Positions 39,575 to 52,756 of a DNA stretch of 64,000 nucleotides are shown piece after piece (position 1 is the first letter of the stretch; every line of letters starts with the position of its first letter). Under the pieces are notes generated by a model. It was not told the origin of the DNA. It was given only the letters and a program-made list of their open reading frames with translations, and searched no databases. This DNA comes from Vulcaniibacterium thermophilum (GTDB taxonomy: Bacteria; Pseudomonadota; Gammaproteobacteria; Xanthomonadales; Xanthomonadaceae), in assembly GCF_007923255.1 (NCBI RefSeq), contig NZ_VOHJ01000006.1, forward strand, positions 52,216 to 116,215, in the 5' to 3' direction. A program made the translations under genes and the position numbers.

Positions 39575-41551
39575 TCAGAGGTTGGCCTCGTTGACGGTCA
39601 CCTTCATGCGCGTGCGCAGCGCCTTCAGCAGCGCCTCGATCTCGCGGCGCGCGGCGTCCTCCGCCATCGGTTGCTGCAGGCTGGCGCGCTCCATCGGGTT
39701 GAGCTCCTCCAGACGGCCCGGCTGCGCCGCGCTCACCGCGAACACCACCGCCCGCCCGTCCTCCAGCAGCGCGCGACCGAACGAGCGCTTGCCGGCCGCA
39801 GGCGCCGGCACCGCGAACATGGCCTCCGAGGCCTCGGGGGTCGGCACGGGTTGCCCGCGGCGGATGCCGGCATGGGTTTCCGGCGCGGCCAGGCCTTCCG
39901 CGGCGGCGATCGCCTCCAGCGTCTCGCCGCCGCGCGCACGCGCCAGCAGCGCATCGGCGCGCGCCTCCAGCGCCTTGCGGGCGCGCGCCGCGCGCACGTC
40001 CGCCGCCACCCGCTCGCGCACTTCCGTCAGCGGCGGCAGGCGCTCGGGCTCGTGCCGGGTCACGCGCAGCAGGACGATGTGCTCGGGCGCCAGTTCGATC
40101 GGATCGCTCACCGTCCCGTCCTGGATCAGGGTGTCGGAGAACGCCGCGCGCTGAACGTTCGGGTTGGCGAGGATGCCGCTGGGTTCGCCGCGGCTCACCG
40201 GGCCGAGCGTGCGCACCTGCAGATTCAGCGCACGCGCCGCCGGCGCCAGCGACGAGGGGTTCTTCAGCGTCGCATCCACCAACTGGCTCGACAGCTCGCC
40301 GAACACCCGCTCGCGCTCGCTCTGCGCGTGCTCGGTCGCCAGTTGTTCGCGCACCTCCTCGAACGGACGCGCCTGACCGGCCTTCACCTCGCGCAGTTGG
40401 ATCAGATGCCAGCCGAACTCGGTCTTCACCGGCTCGCTGATCTGCCCGGGCTTCAGCGCGAACAGCGCCTGCTCGAATTCCGGCACGGTCGCGCCCTTGC
40501 CGAGCCAGCCGAGATCGCCGCCCTGCGCCTTCGAGGCGTCGTCGGAGTACTTGCGCGCCAGCGCGGCGAAGTCCGCGCCCGGCGCCTTCGCTTCGGCCGC
40601 GATCCGCCGGATCTTCGCCTCGGCGGCCTTGCGGTCGGCGTCGCTCGCGCCTTCCGCCACCCGCACCAGGATGTGCGACGCCAGACGCTCCTCGGCGGCG
40701 GCGAAGCGGTTCTTTTCCTGCTCGTAGCGCTGGCGCAGCGCCGCTTCGTCCGGCGCGGCGGGCGCCGGCAGATCGGCGGCGCGCAGCTCGACGTATTCGA
40801 TCCACACGCGCTCCGGCATGCGGTAGCGGGCGGAGTTGGCGCGGTAGTGGGCTTGCAATTCGGCGTCGCTCACCGCGGCCGTGTCCGCCGCCGGCGCCGG
40901 CAGCGTGAGCACGGAAACATCGCGCTTCTCGCCGAGCAGCCGCACCGTTTGTGCCAGTTCGGCCTGGGTGACGAACGCGCTCGATTCGAGCGCGCCGGTC
41001 AGCACCGCGCGTTCCAGTTCCTCGCGCACGCGCTGCTCGTAGCCGCGCGGGGTGAACGGCGGCTGCGCCGAGGCCAGCATCTGCAGATAGCGCTCCTGGT
41101 TGAAACGCCCGTCGACCTGGAACGCGGGCGTCTCGGCGATATTCCTGCGCACCAGCGCATCGCTCACGGCAAGCCCGGCGCGACGCGCGGCCATCTGCGC
41201 CAGGCGCTCGTCGACGAGCACGTCGAGGATGCGGCGGCGCATGTCGGGCGTGTCGAACTCGCGCGCGTCGAAGCGCTCGCCGAGCGCCTGCCGCATGCGC
41301 TGGCGCTGGAAGTCGAGCCGCTCGCGGAACTCGTCCTGGGTGATCTGTTCGTGTTCCCACAGCATCGACGCCGGCCACCATGCCGGCGCATCCGGCCACC
41401 ACGGCGGCGGCGCGTCGATCCGCGCGACCGACGTGTCCGCACGCTGCACGAGATATTCGTTGATGCCCAGCAGGGCGAACGGAACGATCAGCAGGCCGAG
41501 GATCACGGTGGCGATCCAGCCCGAGGTCTTTTCGCGGAGTTTCTGCAGCAT
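39575..41551 (-). CDS. ppiD: Periplasmic folding chaperone PpiD (SurA-N / parvulin)
   Basis: 658 residues. An N-terminal inner-membrane anchor (GWIATVILGLLIVPFALLGI) is followed by a SurA-N-like chaperone domain and a parvulin PPIase domain (ASHILVRVAEGASDADRKA ... DDASKAQGGDLGWLGKGATV; FALKPGQISEPVKTEFGWHL). It helps outer-membrane protein folding at the periplasmic face of the inner membrane. The ATG at 41551 gives the typical MLQKLREKTSGW start. It lies in the clp-lon-hup neighbourhood as in E. coli, separated here by two tRNA genes. Confidence 0.95.
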   Translation of the reverse strand: MLQKLREKTSGWIATVILGLLIVPFALLGINEYLVQRADTSVARIDAPPPWWPDAPAWWPASMLWEHEQITQDEFRERLDFQRQRMRQALGERFDAREFDTPDMRRRILDVLVDERLAQMAARRAGLAVSDALVRRNIAETPAFQVDGRFNQERYLQMLASAQPPFTPRGYEQRVREELERAVLTGALESSAFVTQAELAQTVRLLGEKRDVSVLTLPAPAADTAAVSDAELQAHYRANSARYRMPERVWIEYVELRAADLPAPAAPDEAALRQRYEQEKNRFAAAEERLASHILVRVAEGASDADRKAAEAKIRRIAAEAKAPGADFAALARKYSDDASKAQGGDLGWLGKGATVPEFEQALFALKPGQISEPVKTEFGWHLIQLREVKAGQARPFEEVREQLATEHAQSERERVFGELSSQLVDATLKNPSSLAPAARALNLQVRTLGPVSRGEPSGILANPNVQRAAFSDTLIQDGTVSDPIELAPEHIVLLRVTRHEPERLPPLTEVRERVAADVRAARARKALEARADALLARARGGETLEAIAAAEGLAAPETHAGIRRGQPVPTPEASEAMFAVPAPAAGKRSFGRALLEDGRAVVFAVSAAQPGRLEELNPMERASLQQPMAEDAARREIEALLKALRTRMKVTVNEANL

Positions 41552-42001
41552 GTGCGATGCGCTAGCCAGTCGAGCCGGCGAGTTTAGCGCGGATGTCCCA
41601 CCCCCGCCGGCCGGCCGGCACCCCAGGCGCATCGATCCGGGCGCGCTCCGACCGGGCGTGTTCCCGCCCCGGCCGGGCCGCCGCAGGCGCCGGGCTGAAT
41701 TCCCCCATCACACGCGAACGTCCCAGCCGTGCCGCATGCGGCATCGCGGATGCCCCGCGCCAGCGCGTCGCCCGCCGGCGCGGAAGCGGGAACCCAACGA
41801 CGTCGGCTGCCGCCTGTACGGCGGCCATGGATCTCCGCTTGCGCGGGGATGGCGGCGAATGGGCGGGCGCGGACGGCTTTGCGCTCGCGCGGATGACGAC
41901 TGACGTGCGCTGCGCGCGGATACGAGGAAAGCGACGCGAAATGCGGCGAGAACGCGAAGTCCGCCGGCATCATCGGCCACCGGCGCCGTGGCGGCAGCCG
42001 G
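41552..42001. other. Intergenic region with dispersed-repeat character
   Basis: No supportable gene on either strand. The part around 41820-41862 (CCATGGATCTCCGC-TTGC-GCGGGGATGGCGG) can fold into a hairpin of the kind dispersed through xanthomonad genomes, and 41775-41815 looks like more of the same element. The ppiD promoter should lie near 41560-41650. Confidence 0.45.
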
Positions 42002-42031
42002 AAAAAACGAAGGCGCCGTTACCGGCGCCTT
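42002..42031 (-). terminator. Terminator after tRNA-Asp
   Basis: On the minus strand AAGGCGCCG-GTAA-CGGCGCCTT forms a 9-bp stem followed by CGTTTTTTCC; it lies just past the tRNA-Asp 3' end. Confidence 0.9.
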
Positions 42032-42040
42032 GCGAAGAAG

Positions 42041-42117
42041 TGGCGGAGTGGACGGGACTCGAACCCGCGACCTCCGGCGTGACAGGCCAGCATTCTAACC
42101 GACTGAACTACCACTCC
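42041..42117 (-). tRNA. tRNA-Asp (GTC)
   Basis: 77 nt with encoded CCA. Acceptor GGAGTGG/CCACTCC, D-arm GTTCAGTCGGTTAGAAT, anticodon stem-loop CTGGC-CTGTCAC-GCCGG with anticodon GTC, T-loop GTTCGAGTC. Follows tRNA-Val. Confidence 0.97.
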
Positions 42118-42188
42118 GCACTGGAGAGCAAATTGTACTGTCCGCTTGCGGTGCTTTCAACGCTTTCCTGCAGGCGACCAGTCCGAAC

Positions 42189-42263
<75 letters not shown>

Positions 42264-42274
42264 AGGCGAGTCGC

Positions 42275-42547
42275 TTAGTTTACAGCGTCCTTCAGCGCCT
42301 TGCCAGCCTTGAAGGCCGGGTTCTTCGACGCCTTGATCTTGATCGTCGCGCCGGTCTTCGGGTTGCGGCCCGTGCGCGCGGCGCGCTTGCGGACCTGGAA
42401 CGTACCGAAGCCGACGAGGGTGACCGCGTCGCCCTTCTTGAGCGCCTTGGTGACGACGCTGACGAACGCATCGACGGCGGCGGCGGCGTCGGTCTTGGAG
42501 ATTTCGGCGGTGTCGGCGACGGCGGAAATCAGTTCGGCCTTGTTCAT
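42275..42547 (-). CDS. hupB: DNA-binding protein HU-beta
   Basis: 90 residues, a small nucleoid protein that bends DNA as a dimer. [40 protein letters not shown] and [20 protein letters not shown] (the DNA-binding beta-arm with Pro at its tip) are textbook. Follows lon, as in E. coli. The 216 bp between hupB and lon hold its promoter; I see no other gene there. Confidence 0.98.
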   Translation of the reverse strand: MNKAELISAVADTAEISKTDAAAAVDAFVSVVTKALKKGDAVTLVGFGTFQVRKRAARTGRNPKTGATIKIKASKNPAFKAGKALKDAVN

Positions 42548-42763
42548 GTGTGCTTGGGCTCCCTGTGCGGATCGGTCCGCAGGTTCTTATGAACCGGTCG
42601 CCCTGACGTGGGACGACCGGTCGACTTTGCCGCGGCGTTTCCTTGAAGTTCAGCTACGACGCGGTTCGCGCCGTTATACCAGCGGGTTTTGGGGCACGCA
42701 AGCCGCAAAGCTAGCAACGGCGCGGGTTTCCGCCCAATCGGCACACATCGCCAGCGGCCGGCG

Positions 42764-45208
<2,445 letters not shown>

Positions 45209-45426
45209 GGGGGCTCCGGATCGAACGGGACGGGGTCGCTCTAGGACCCAATGGAAACAGCGGCCGTATCAGCGTCTTCTGAAGACCGGTTATGGGGCGA
45301 GGGAGGCCCAGATGCAAGCGGCCCGCGACGGAGCGCGGGCCAGCTAGGTGAAGACGGGATGAAATCAGCGACGCGGGTCGCGCTACGCGAACGCCGGCGT
45401 CGGGAAATCCCCGACACCGGGCCCAT

Positions 45427-46710
<1,284 letters not shown>

Positions 46711-46855
46711 GCCCATGCCCAAGTGATGCGGTGCACTGATCGCGCGAACCGGGGCCCGGTCAGTGCGGCGGCCCGAGAATAACACAGCCATCCGGCCGGG
46801 CCCGGCCCCGGATCGGCACGTTCAGGATGCAAGTCCGGTGCCTCGCGCGAGGCGC

Positions 46856-47482
46856 TCAACCCGGCTGGATCGATTCGTCCGGACGACGCTCGAGCACGTG
46901 GTCGACCAGCCCATACTCGCGCGCGGCGTCGGCGCTCTTGAAGTTGTCGCGCTCGGTATCGCGCGCGATCGTCTCCAGCGTCTGGCCGGTGTGCTTGGAC
47001 AGGATCTCGTTGAGGCGCTGACGCAGCGTGAGGATCTCGCGCGCGTGGATGTCGATGTCGGTGGCCTGGCCCTGGAAGCCGCCGAGGGGCTGGTGGATCA
47101 TCACGCGCGAATTGGGCAGCGCGTACCGCTTGCCCGGCGCGCCGGCGGCCAGCAGCAGCGCGCCCATGCTGGCGGCCTGGCCGACGCAGATGGTGCTCAC
47201 GTCGGGCTTGATGTACTGCATGGTGTCGTAGATCGCCAGCCCCGCGGTGACGATGCCGCCGGGCGAATTGATGTACAGGTGGATGTCCTTCTCGGGGTTC
47301 TCGGCCTCGAGGAACAGCAACTGCGCCACCACCAGGTTGGCCATGTGGTCGTCGATGCCGCCGACCAGGAAGATCACCCGCTCCTTGAGCAGGCGCGAAT
47401 AGATGTCGTAGGCGCGCTCGCCGCGGCTGGTCTGCTCGACCACCATCGGAACGAGATTCAGGGCCTTGGTGCGGTTGTCCAT
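46856..47482 (-). CDS. clpP: ATP-dependent Clp protease proteolytic subunit ClpP
   Basis: 208 residues, the 14-mer serine protease. Catalytic Ser in [16 protein letters not shown], His in [16 protein letters not shown], and Asp in [33 protein letters not shown] is the substrate-strand region. Propeptide is short. Lies between tig and clpX in the standard order. Confidence 0.98.
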   Translation of the reverse strand: MDNRTKALNLVPMVVEQTSRGERAYDIYSRLLKERVIFLVGGIDDHMANLVVAQLLFLEAENPEKDIHLYINSPGGIVTAGLAIYDTMQYIKPDVSTICVGQAASMGALLLAAGAPGKRYALPNSRVMIHQPLGGFQGQATDIDIHAREILTLRQRLNEILSKHTGQTLETIARDTERDNFKSADAAREYGLVDHVLERRPDESIQPG

Positions 47483-47515
47483 GGAGTACCCGGGATGTGG
47501 CTGTCGCCGAAAACT

Positions 47516-47550
47516 TACGGCCCGGTCAACTTGGGGCTAACCGGGCCGTA
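47516..47550 (-). terminator. Hairpin between tig and clpP
   Basis: TACGGCCCGGT and ACCGGGCCGTA (minus strand) form an 11-bp stem with a 13-nt loop, followed by AAGTTTTCGG. It may end or attenuate tig transcription before clpP. Confidence 0.65.
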
Positions 47551-47583
47551 GCGCAAGGGGGCGCGTCGATTTTCCGTCGCGCG

Positions 47584-48879
47584 TTACAGACGGATCGCCT
47601 CGCCGAAGCTCAGCTTCTGTTCGGTGTGCTGTGCGCGGTCGGCGATCCAGTCGATCACCTGCTCTTCCATCACGCGCGCCTGCAGGCCGGCCATGAGCTG
47701 TGGGTCGTTGCGGTAGAGCTCGATCACCTGCTGCGGCTCTTCGTAGGTGGAGGCGATGAGCTGCAGCGTCTCGGTGACGCGACGCGGATCCAGCGTGAGC
47801 TGGTTGCGGCGCGCCACCTCGCCCACCAGCAGGCCCACCAGCACGCGCTTGCGTGCCGCGTCCATGAACTCCAGATGGGCATCGGCCGGCGGATTGACCT
47901 GACGGCCCTGGCGGCGCGCCTGCTCGATCGCCTGGCGGGCGAGCTCGCGGGCCTCGTTCTCGACCAGCCGCGGCGGCAGTTCGACGTGGCTGTAGGCGGC
48001 GATGAGCTGCTCGCCGACCTCGCGGCGCAGGCGGGTCATCAGCGCGCCTTTCAGCTCGCGCTCCAGGTTGGTGCGGATGTCGGCGCGGAACTGCTCCAGC
48101 TCGCCGCTCTTGACGCCGAAGCTGCGGATGAACGCGGCATCGACTTCCGGCAGCACGGGCTCGGACACCTTCACCACCTTCAGGTGCACCTGCACCTTGC
48201 GGCCGGCGAACTGCGGCACGCGCCAGTCGGCCGGAAACTCGACCTCGACCGTCCTCTCCTCGCCGGCGCTCATGCCGAGCAGCGCGTTCTCGACCGCCGG
48301 GAACATCGTGCCGGAACCGAGCACGCTGGCGCCGCGCTCGGTGCCTTCGGCCGGGATGCGCTCGCCGTCGGCCTGCGACCAGGTCTCGATCTCGACCGCG
48401 TCGCCGGCCTGCGCCGGGCGCTCGACGGCCTGCCAGCCGCGGCGCTGCAGACGCAGGTTCTCGATCATCGCGTCGATGTCGGCGTCAGTGACCTCGGCGG
48501 TGTGGCGGATCACCTGCAGCCTGGCGACGTCGATCTCGCCGAAGTCCGGCACCACCTCGAAGGTGGCGACGTACGACAGGCCGTCCGCCTCCGGCGCCGG
48601 CTCGATGCGCGGGCTGCCGGCGATCTGCAGCGCGTTCTCGCGTACGGCCTGGCCGAAGCCCTCGCGCAGCAGCTCGTCCAGCACCTCGGCGCGCACCTGC
48701 GCCCCGTAGCGCTGTTCGATCACCTTGGTCGGCACCTTGCCCGGGCGGAAGCCCTTGATCCGGGCGCCGCGCGCGATTTCGCGCAGACGGGCGCCGACCT
48801 GGTTCTCCAGCCGGTCCGCCGGAAGGCGGAAGGTCACGCGGCGCTCGAGGGTGCCCAGCGATTCGACCGAAACTTGCAT
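47584..48879 (-). CDS. tig: Trigger factor
   Basis: 431 residues, the ribosome-bound chaperone and PPIase. The ribosome-docking signature [19 protein letters not shown] lies at about residues 42-60. The FKBP-like PPIase domain is around 155-245 ([29 protein letters not shown]). The C-terminal helical chaperone arms follow. The ATG at 48879 has AGGAGT 8 nt upstream, while the longer open frame has none. First gene of the tig-clpP-clpX-lon block. Confidence 0.97.
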   Translation of the reverse strand: MQVSVESLGTLERRVTFRLPADRLENQVGARLREIARGARIKGFRPGKVPTKVIEQRYGAQVRAEVLDELLREGFGQAVRENALQIAGSPRIEPAPEADGLSYVATFEVVPDFGEIDVARLQVIRHTAEVTDADIDAMIENLRLQRRGWQAVERPAQAGDAVEIETWSQADGERIPAEGTERGASVLGSGTMFPAVENALLGMSAGEERTVEVEFPADWRVPQFAGRKVQVHLKVVKVSEPVLPEVDAAFIRSFGVKSGELEQFRADIRTNLERELKGALMTRLRREVGEQLIAAYSHVELPPRLVENEARELARQAIEQARRQGRQVNPPADAHLEFMDAARKRVLVGLLVGEVARRNQLTLDPRRVTETLQLIASTYEEPQQVIELYRNDPQLMAGLQARVMEEQVIDWIADRAQHTEQKLSFGEAIRL

Positions 48880-49078
48880 ATCCACTCCTGCGGCCGCGGT
48901 GCGCTGCCGCGGCATGAAAAAGACGTTGGGTGACGGGCTTCCGACGGCTCCCCGGCCTGCACGGCAGGCCCGCCAGCGGAACGCGCTAGTGTGGCCGATC
49001 GCGCGCCGGGCCGCCAGCGGGGGCGCGTCGGCGAGGCGACGGACGGCCGCGCCCTCGCCCGCCGCGTACGGTCGAGGC

Positions 49079-49163
49079 TGGTGCGAAAGGTGGGACTCGA
49101 ACCCACACGGGGTTACCCGCTGGAACCTAAATCCAGTGCGTCTACCAGTTCCGCCACTTTCGC
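49079..49163 (-). tRNA. tRNA-Leu (TAG)
   Basis: 85 nt with encoded CCA and a long variable arm. Acceptor GCGAAAG/CTTTCGC, anticodon stem-loop CTGGA-TTTAGGT-TCCAG with anticodon TAG, T-loop GTTCGAGTC. Located upstream of tig on the same strand. Confidence 0.96.
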
Positions 49164-49189
49164 GTGCGCGCCGATTGTAGGCGCGGCGG

Positions 49190-49220
49190 TCAAGAAAAAG
49201 GCACCGGGTTCGCCGGTGCC
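49190..49220 (-). terminator. Terminator between tRNA-Lys and tRNA-Leu
   Basis: On the minus strand GGCACCGG-CGAAC-CCGGTGCC, an 8-bp perfect stem followed by TTTTTCTTG. It ends the Pro-Arg-His-Lys tRNA transcript, so tRNA-Leu needs its own promoter or read-through. Confidence 0.9.
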
Positions 49221-49228
49221 TCGAAAGA

Positions 49229-49304
49229 TGGTGGGCCGTCTAGGATTCGAACCTAGGACCTACTGATTAAGAGTCAGCTGCTCTACCAACTGAGCTAACG
49301 GCCC
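49229..49304 (-). tRNA. tRNA-Lys (CTT)
   Basis: 76 nt with encoded CCA. Acceptor GGGCCGT/ACGGCCC, anticodon loop CTCTTAA with anticodon CTT, T-loop GTTCGAATC. Last gene before the terminator in the tRNA cluster. Confidence 0.97.
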
Positions 49305-49350
49305 GAGTGAGACGCGGAATCTTAAGGGAGACCTCGCGGCTCGTAAAGGG

Positions 49351-49428
49351 TGGGGTGGCTGAGGGGACTCGAACCCCCGACAACTGGAATCACAATCCAG
49401 TACTCTAACCAACTGAGCTACAGCCACC
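49351..49428 (-). tRNA. tRNA-His (GTG)
   Basis: 78 nt including the extra 5' G(-1) that is characteristic of tRNA-His and the encoded CCA. Acceptor GTGGCTG/CAGCCAC, anticodon region CTGGATTGTGATTCCAG with anticodon GTG. Confidence 0.97.
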
Positions 49429-49451
49429 ACGGTGAAGTCTTTGCCGCAGGC

Positions 49452-49528
49452 TGGCGCGCCCAGCAGGACTCGAACCTGCAACCACCGGCTTAGAAGGCCG
49501 GTGCTCTATCCGGTTGAGCTATGGGCGC
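49452..49528 (-). tRNA. tRNA-Arg (TCT)
   Basis: 77 nt with encoded CCA. Acceptor GCGCCCA/TGGGCGC, anticodon stem-loop CCGGC-CTTCTAA-GCCGG with anticodon TCT, T-loop GTTCGAGTC. Confidence 0.97.
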
Positions 49529-49570
49529 GTGCAGGGGATGGTAACCGACACGCCCGCCGCGCCGTCCGGA

Positions 49571-49647
49571 TGGTCGGGGCAGAGGGATTCGAACCCCCGA
49601 CATCCAGCTCCCAAAGCTGGCGCTCTACCAGGCTGAGCTATACCCCG
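49571..49647 (-). tRNA. tRNA-Pro (TGG)
   Basis: 77 nt with encoded CCA. Acceptor CGGGGTA/TGCCCCG, anticodon stem-loop CCAGC-TTTGGGA-GCTGG with anticodon TGG. First gene of the cluster transcribed leftwards. Confidence 0.97.
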
Positions 49648-49786
49648 AATACCGGGACTTCCGGGCGCGCCAACGCCGCGAAAGGCCCGTCATTGTGGGC
49701 AGCGCCGTCGAGCCTGTCAATGCGGCCACACACGTCGCCGGCGCACGGTTATGCTGGCGCCTTCATCGATGAGCGAAGGAGCTCTC

Positions 49787-50548
49787 ATGCGCAGCGGCAA
49801 TCCGGTTCTGAAGGAAACGACCTTCCTCGACCTCGGCAGCGGCAGCGTCGTGCGCGGCAGCGCGGACGCGATGACGCTGAACGGCACCGTCCACAAGACG
49901 CTCCTGCTGCTGTTCCTGTGCGTGCTGACGGGCGCGTTCGCCTGGTCGCAGGTCACGGTGACGCCGGACGGCGCGGCGACCGGCTACCTGCCCTACGCGC
50001 TGGGCGGCGCGATCGGCGGCCTGGTGCTGGCAATCGTCACCGCGTTCAAGCCGGCCTGGTCGCCGGTGACCGCGCCGCTGTACGCGCTGCTGGAGGGCTT
50101 CTTTCTCGGCGCGCTGTCGGCGCTGTTCGAGGCGCGCTTTCCCGGCATCGTGATGCAGGCGGTGCTGCTCACCTTCGGCACGCTGGCCGCACTGCTGATG
50201 GCCTACCGCTCGGGCCTGGTGCGCGCGACCGAGAACTTCAAGCTCGGCGTGGTGGCGGCGACCGGCGGCATCGCCCTCGTCTACCTGGTCAGCATCGTGC
50301 TGCGCCTGTTCGGCACCGACATCCCGCTGATCCACGAGTCGGGCCTGGTCGGCATCGGCTTCAGCCTGTTCGTGGTGGTGATCGCCGCACTGAACCTGGT
50401 GCTCGATTTCGACTTCATCGAGAGCGGCGTCGAAAGCGGCGCGCCGAAGCACATGGAGTGGTACGGCGCGTTCGGCCTGATGGTGACGCTGGTGTGGCTG
50501 TACGTGGAATTCCTGCGCCTGCTGGCGAAGCTGCAGTCGCGCGACTGA
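49787..50548 (+). CDS. Bax inhibitor-1 / YccA family membrane protein
   Basis: 253 residues with about seven membrane helices (for example TLLLLFLCVLTGAFAW, YALGGAIGGLVLAIVTAF, AVLLTFGTLAALLMAY, VVAATGGIALVYLVSIVL, GIGFSLFVVVIAALNLVLDF, GAFGLMVTLVWLYVEFL). LVLDFDFIESGVESGAPKHM holds the conserved Asp pair typical of the YetJ/YccA group, some of which are pH-sensitive calcium channels; E. coli YccA modulates FtsH. The ATG at 49787 has AAGGAG 6 nt upstream and is preferred to the frame opening at 49751. It is followed by a terminator. Confidence 0.93.
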   Translation: MRSGNPVLKETTFLDLGSGSVVRGSADAMTLNGTVHKTLLLLFLCVLTGAFAWSQVTVTPDGAATGYLPYALGGAIGGLVLAIVTAFKPAWSPVTAPLYALLEGFFLGALSALFEARFPGIVMQAVLLTFGTLAALLMAYRSGLVRATENFKLGVVAATGGIALVYLVSIVLRLFGTDIPLIHESGLVGIGFSLFVVVIAALNLVLDFDFIESGVESGAPKHMEWYGAFGLMVTLVWLYVEFLRLLAKLQSRD

Positions 50549-50570
50549 CCGCGGCGTAGCGCGGACAGGA

Positions 50571-50600
50571 AAACGGGGCGCCTGGCGCCCCGTTTCTTTT
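50571..50600 (+). terminator. Terminator after the YccA-like gene
   Basis: AAACGGGGCG-CCTGG-CGCCCCGTTT, a 10-bp stem followed by CTTTTGG. It also lies just past the converging isocitrate dehydrogenase gene. Confidence 0.9.
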
Positions 50601-50630
50601 GGCCGCGATGGTCCGGCGCGGCCGGCCGGC

Positions 50631-51638
50631 TCAGAGCCGCGACGCGATCGCCTTGGCGAAGGCCAGCGTGGTGCCTTCGCCGCCCAGGTCGGGGGTCAGG
50701 CTGTCGCGGGCTTCGAGGGTGGCGACGATGGCGCGCCGCAGGCGGGCGGCCTGCTCGACCTGGCCGAGGTGGTCGAGCATCTGCCCCGCGGCCAGCAGCA
50801 GCGCGCAGGGATTGGCGATGCCCTTGCCCGCGATGTCGGGCGCCGAGCCGTGCACGGCCTCGAAGATCGCCGCCTCGGTGCCGATGTTGACGCCCGGCGC
50901 GAGCCCCAGTCCGCCGACCAGTCCGGCGCACAGGTCCGAGATGATGTCGCCGAACAGGTTGGTGGTGACGATCACGTCGAACTTTTCCGGCTGCATGACC
51001 AGCTTCATGCAGCAGGCGTCGACGATCATCTCCTCGACCTGGATGTCGGGGTACGCCTGCGCGACCTCGCGCGCGGTGCGCAGGAACAGACCGGAGGTCG
51101 ACTTGAGGATGTTCGCCTTGTGGACGACGGTGACCTTCTTGCGGCCGATGCGGCGCGCCAGGTCGAACGCGTAGCGCACGATGCGCTCCGAGCCGCGACG
51201 GGTGACCTTCTGCGTGAGCGTGGCGGTCTCGCCGTCCTCGGACAGCGTCTGGCCTTCGCCGATGTACGCGCCTTCGGTGTTCTCGCGCACCGTGATCAGA
51301 TCCACGCCGCTCGGAAAGCGCGAACGGGTGTTGGGGAAGGACTGCGCCGGACGGACGTTGGCGTAGAGGTCGAAACGCTTGCGCAGTTCGACGTTGATCG
51401 AGCTGAAGCCTTCGCCGACCGGCGTGGTGAGCGGGCTCTTGAGCGCGATCCGGTTGCGGCGGATCGATTCCAGCGTGGCCGCCGGCAGCAGCTCGCCGTG
51501 TTTCTCGAGCGCGACCAGGCCGGCATCGACGAATTCGTAGGACAGGCCGAGCTGCATCGCATCGAGCACGTGCAGGGTGGCGTCCATGATTTCCGGGCCG
51601 ATGCCGTCGCCGCGGATCACGGTGATGGTGTGGGTCAT
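50631..51638 (-). CDS. NAD-type isocitrate dehydrogenase family protein
   Basis: 335 residues of the isocitrate/isopropylmalate dehydrogenase family. TVIRGDGIGPEIMDATLHVL is the N-terminus. The substrate loop is NVRPAQSFPNTRSRF, then ENTEGAYIGEGQTL, and the nucleotide region AAIFEAVHGSAPDIAGKGIA, where Asp-Ile after APD points to NAD rather than NADP. The short, monomer-length form is like the NAD-IDH of xanthomonads and mitochondria, not E. coli Icd. Homoisocitrate or isopropylmalate activity is less likely but cannot be excluded. Confidence 0.9.
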   Translation of the reverse strand: MTHTITVIRGDGIGPEIMDATLHVLDAMQLGLSYEFVDAGLVALEKHGELLPAATLESIRRNRIALKSPLTTPVGEGFSSINVELRKRFDLYANVRPAQSFPNTRSRFPSGVDLITVRENTEGAYIGEGQTLSEDGETATLTQKVTRRGSERIVRYAFDLARRIGRKKVTVVHKANILKSTSGLFLRTAREVAQAYPDIQVEEMIVDACCMKLVMQPEKFDVIVTTNLFGDIISDLCAGLVGGLGLAPGVNIGTEAAIFEAVHGSAPDIAGKGIANPCALLLAAGQMLDHLGQVEQAARLRRAIVATLEARDSLTPDLGGEGTTLAFAKAIASRL

Positions 51639-51813
51639 TGCGGGATTTCCAGGCAGGCGAACGCCGCGCGGGCGCGCGGCGTCGGGGGAGAAACGGTGGT
51701 TGCGATTATGCCAGAAGCGCCCTGGCGGGCCGGTCAGGCGGCGGCTGGGCGGAGGCGGCTTGGGGCGGCGGGTCGCGGCTGACGCCGCTCCTGCAGGGGG
51801 TGTGGGTGTGGCG

Positions 51814-52209
51814 TCAGGCGCCGTGGTCGTGCGCGGGCGGCGCTTCGCCCTGCCCCGCTTCGAGCTGGTCGAGGAAGTCGACCGCGCGGCGCAGATGCGG
51901 GATGACGATGCTGCCGCCGACCACCAGCCCCACCGAGAACGCCTCGAACATCTCCTCGCGGCTCACGCCGGCTTCCTTGCACTGGGCGACGTGGTAGCTG
52001 ATGCAGTCGTCGCAGCGCAGGACCAGCGAGGCGACCAGGCCCAGCAGCTCCTTGGTCTTCACGTCCAGCGCGCCGGGCTGGTAGGTCTGGGTGTCGAGCG
52101 CGAAGAAGCGGCGCACGACCTGGTTCGGCTCGGCGAGGATGCGTTCGTTCATGCGCTTGCGGAATGCGGTGAACTGGCGCACGCGGTCGCCGTCGTGATG
52201 TTCGCTCAT
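51814..52209 (-). CDS. Carboxymuconolactone decarboxylase / AhpD-like protein
   Basis: 131 residues, all-helical CMD fold. The redox motif LRCDDCISYHVAQCKEAG (CxxC followed by His) is the AhpD active-site pattern, so a peroxidase-linked thiol role is more likely than lactone decarboxylation. QVVRRFFALDTQTYQPGALD precedes it. His-rich C-terminus (AHDHGA). It lies beside a glutaredoxin on the same strand (87-nt gap), which fits a shared redox operon. Confidence 0.88.
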   Translation of the reverse strand: MSEHHDGDRVRQFTAFRKRMNERILAEPNQVVRRFFALDTQTYQPGALDVKTKELLGLVASLVLRCDDCISYHVAQCKEAGVSREEMFEAFSVGLVVGGSIVIPHLRRAVDFLDQLEAGQGEAPPAHDHGA

Positions 52210-52296
52210 GGATTCGTGTTCCCCGGAAGTGGTCGCCGCGCGGATTCGCGGCGGGAAGGGCTGCGGTCGGTGGCGTCTCCGGCCGCAGGGCGCGGC

Positions 52297-52566
52297 TCAG
52301 GCCTGCCCGCCCGCGAGCAGCGGTTCGAGCTTGCCGGCGCGATGCAGCGCCATCATGTCGTCGTAGCCGCCGACGTGGACGTCGCCGATGAAGATCTGCG
52401 GCACGCTGGTCCGGCGGGTGCGCTCGATCATGCGCGCGCGCTCGGCCGGATCGGTGTCGACGCGGATCTCGCGCCATTGCCGGCCCTTGCTCTTGAGGAA
52501 GTTCTTGGCGGCCACGCAGTACGGGCAGACGGCGGTGGTGTAGATCGTGATCTCGGGCGTGCTCAC
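52297..52566 (-). CDS. grxC: Glutaredoxin 3
   Basis: 89 residues. Glutathione-dependent dithiol oxidoreductase with active site YTTAVCPYCVAAKNFL (CPYC), the cis-Pro loop TSVPQIFIGDVHVGGYDD and the GG pair that binds glutathione. The GTG at 52566 is chosen because it gives the normal length; the open frame continues upstream but overlaps the divergent protease region. Confidence 0.94.
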   Translation of the reverse strand: MSTPEITIYTTAVCPYCVAAKNFLKSKGRQWREIRVDTDPAERARMIERTRRTSVPQIFIGDVHVGGYDDMMALHRAGKLEPLLAGGQA

Positions 52567-52756
52567 GCGGCTCTCCTTCGTGCGACGCAGGGATGATGGG
52601 CACGGCGGCAGGCCTTTTCCAGCCTGCGCGCGCATCGCGGCGTTCCAGCGGCCGCACGAGGCGCGAGCGGCTCCGATTAACGGCCGATTCACACGGTCGC
52701 CGCGTCCTCGGCGCATTCTGGCGAGGTTCCGCGTGGGGTATTCGTCGAGGTTTCCT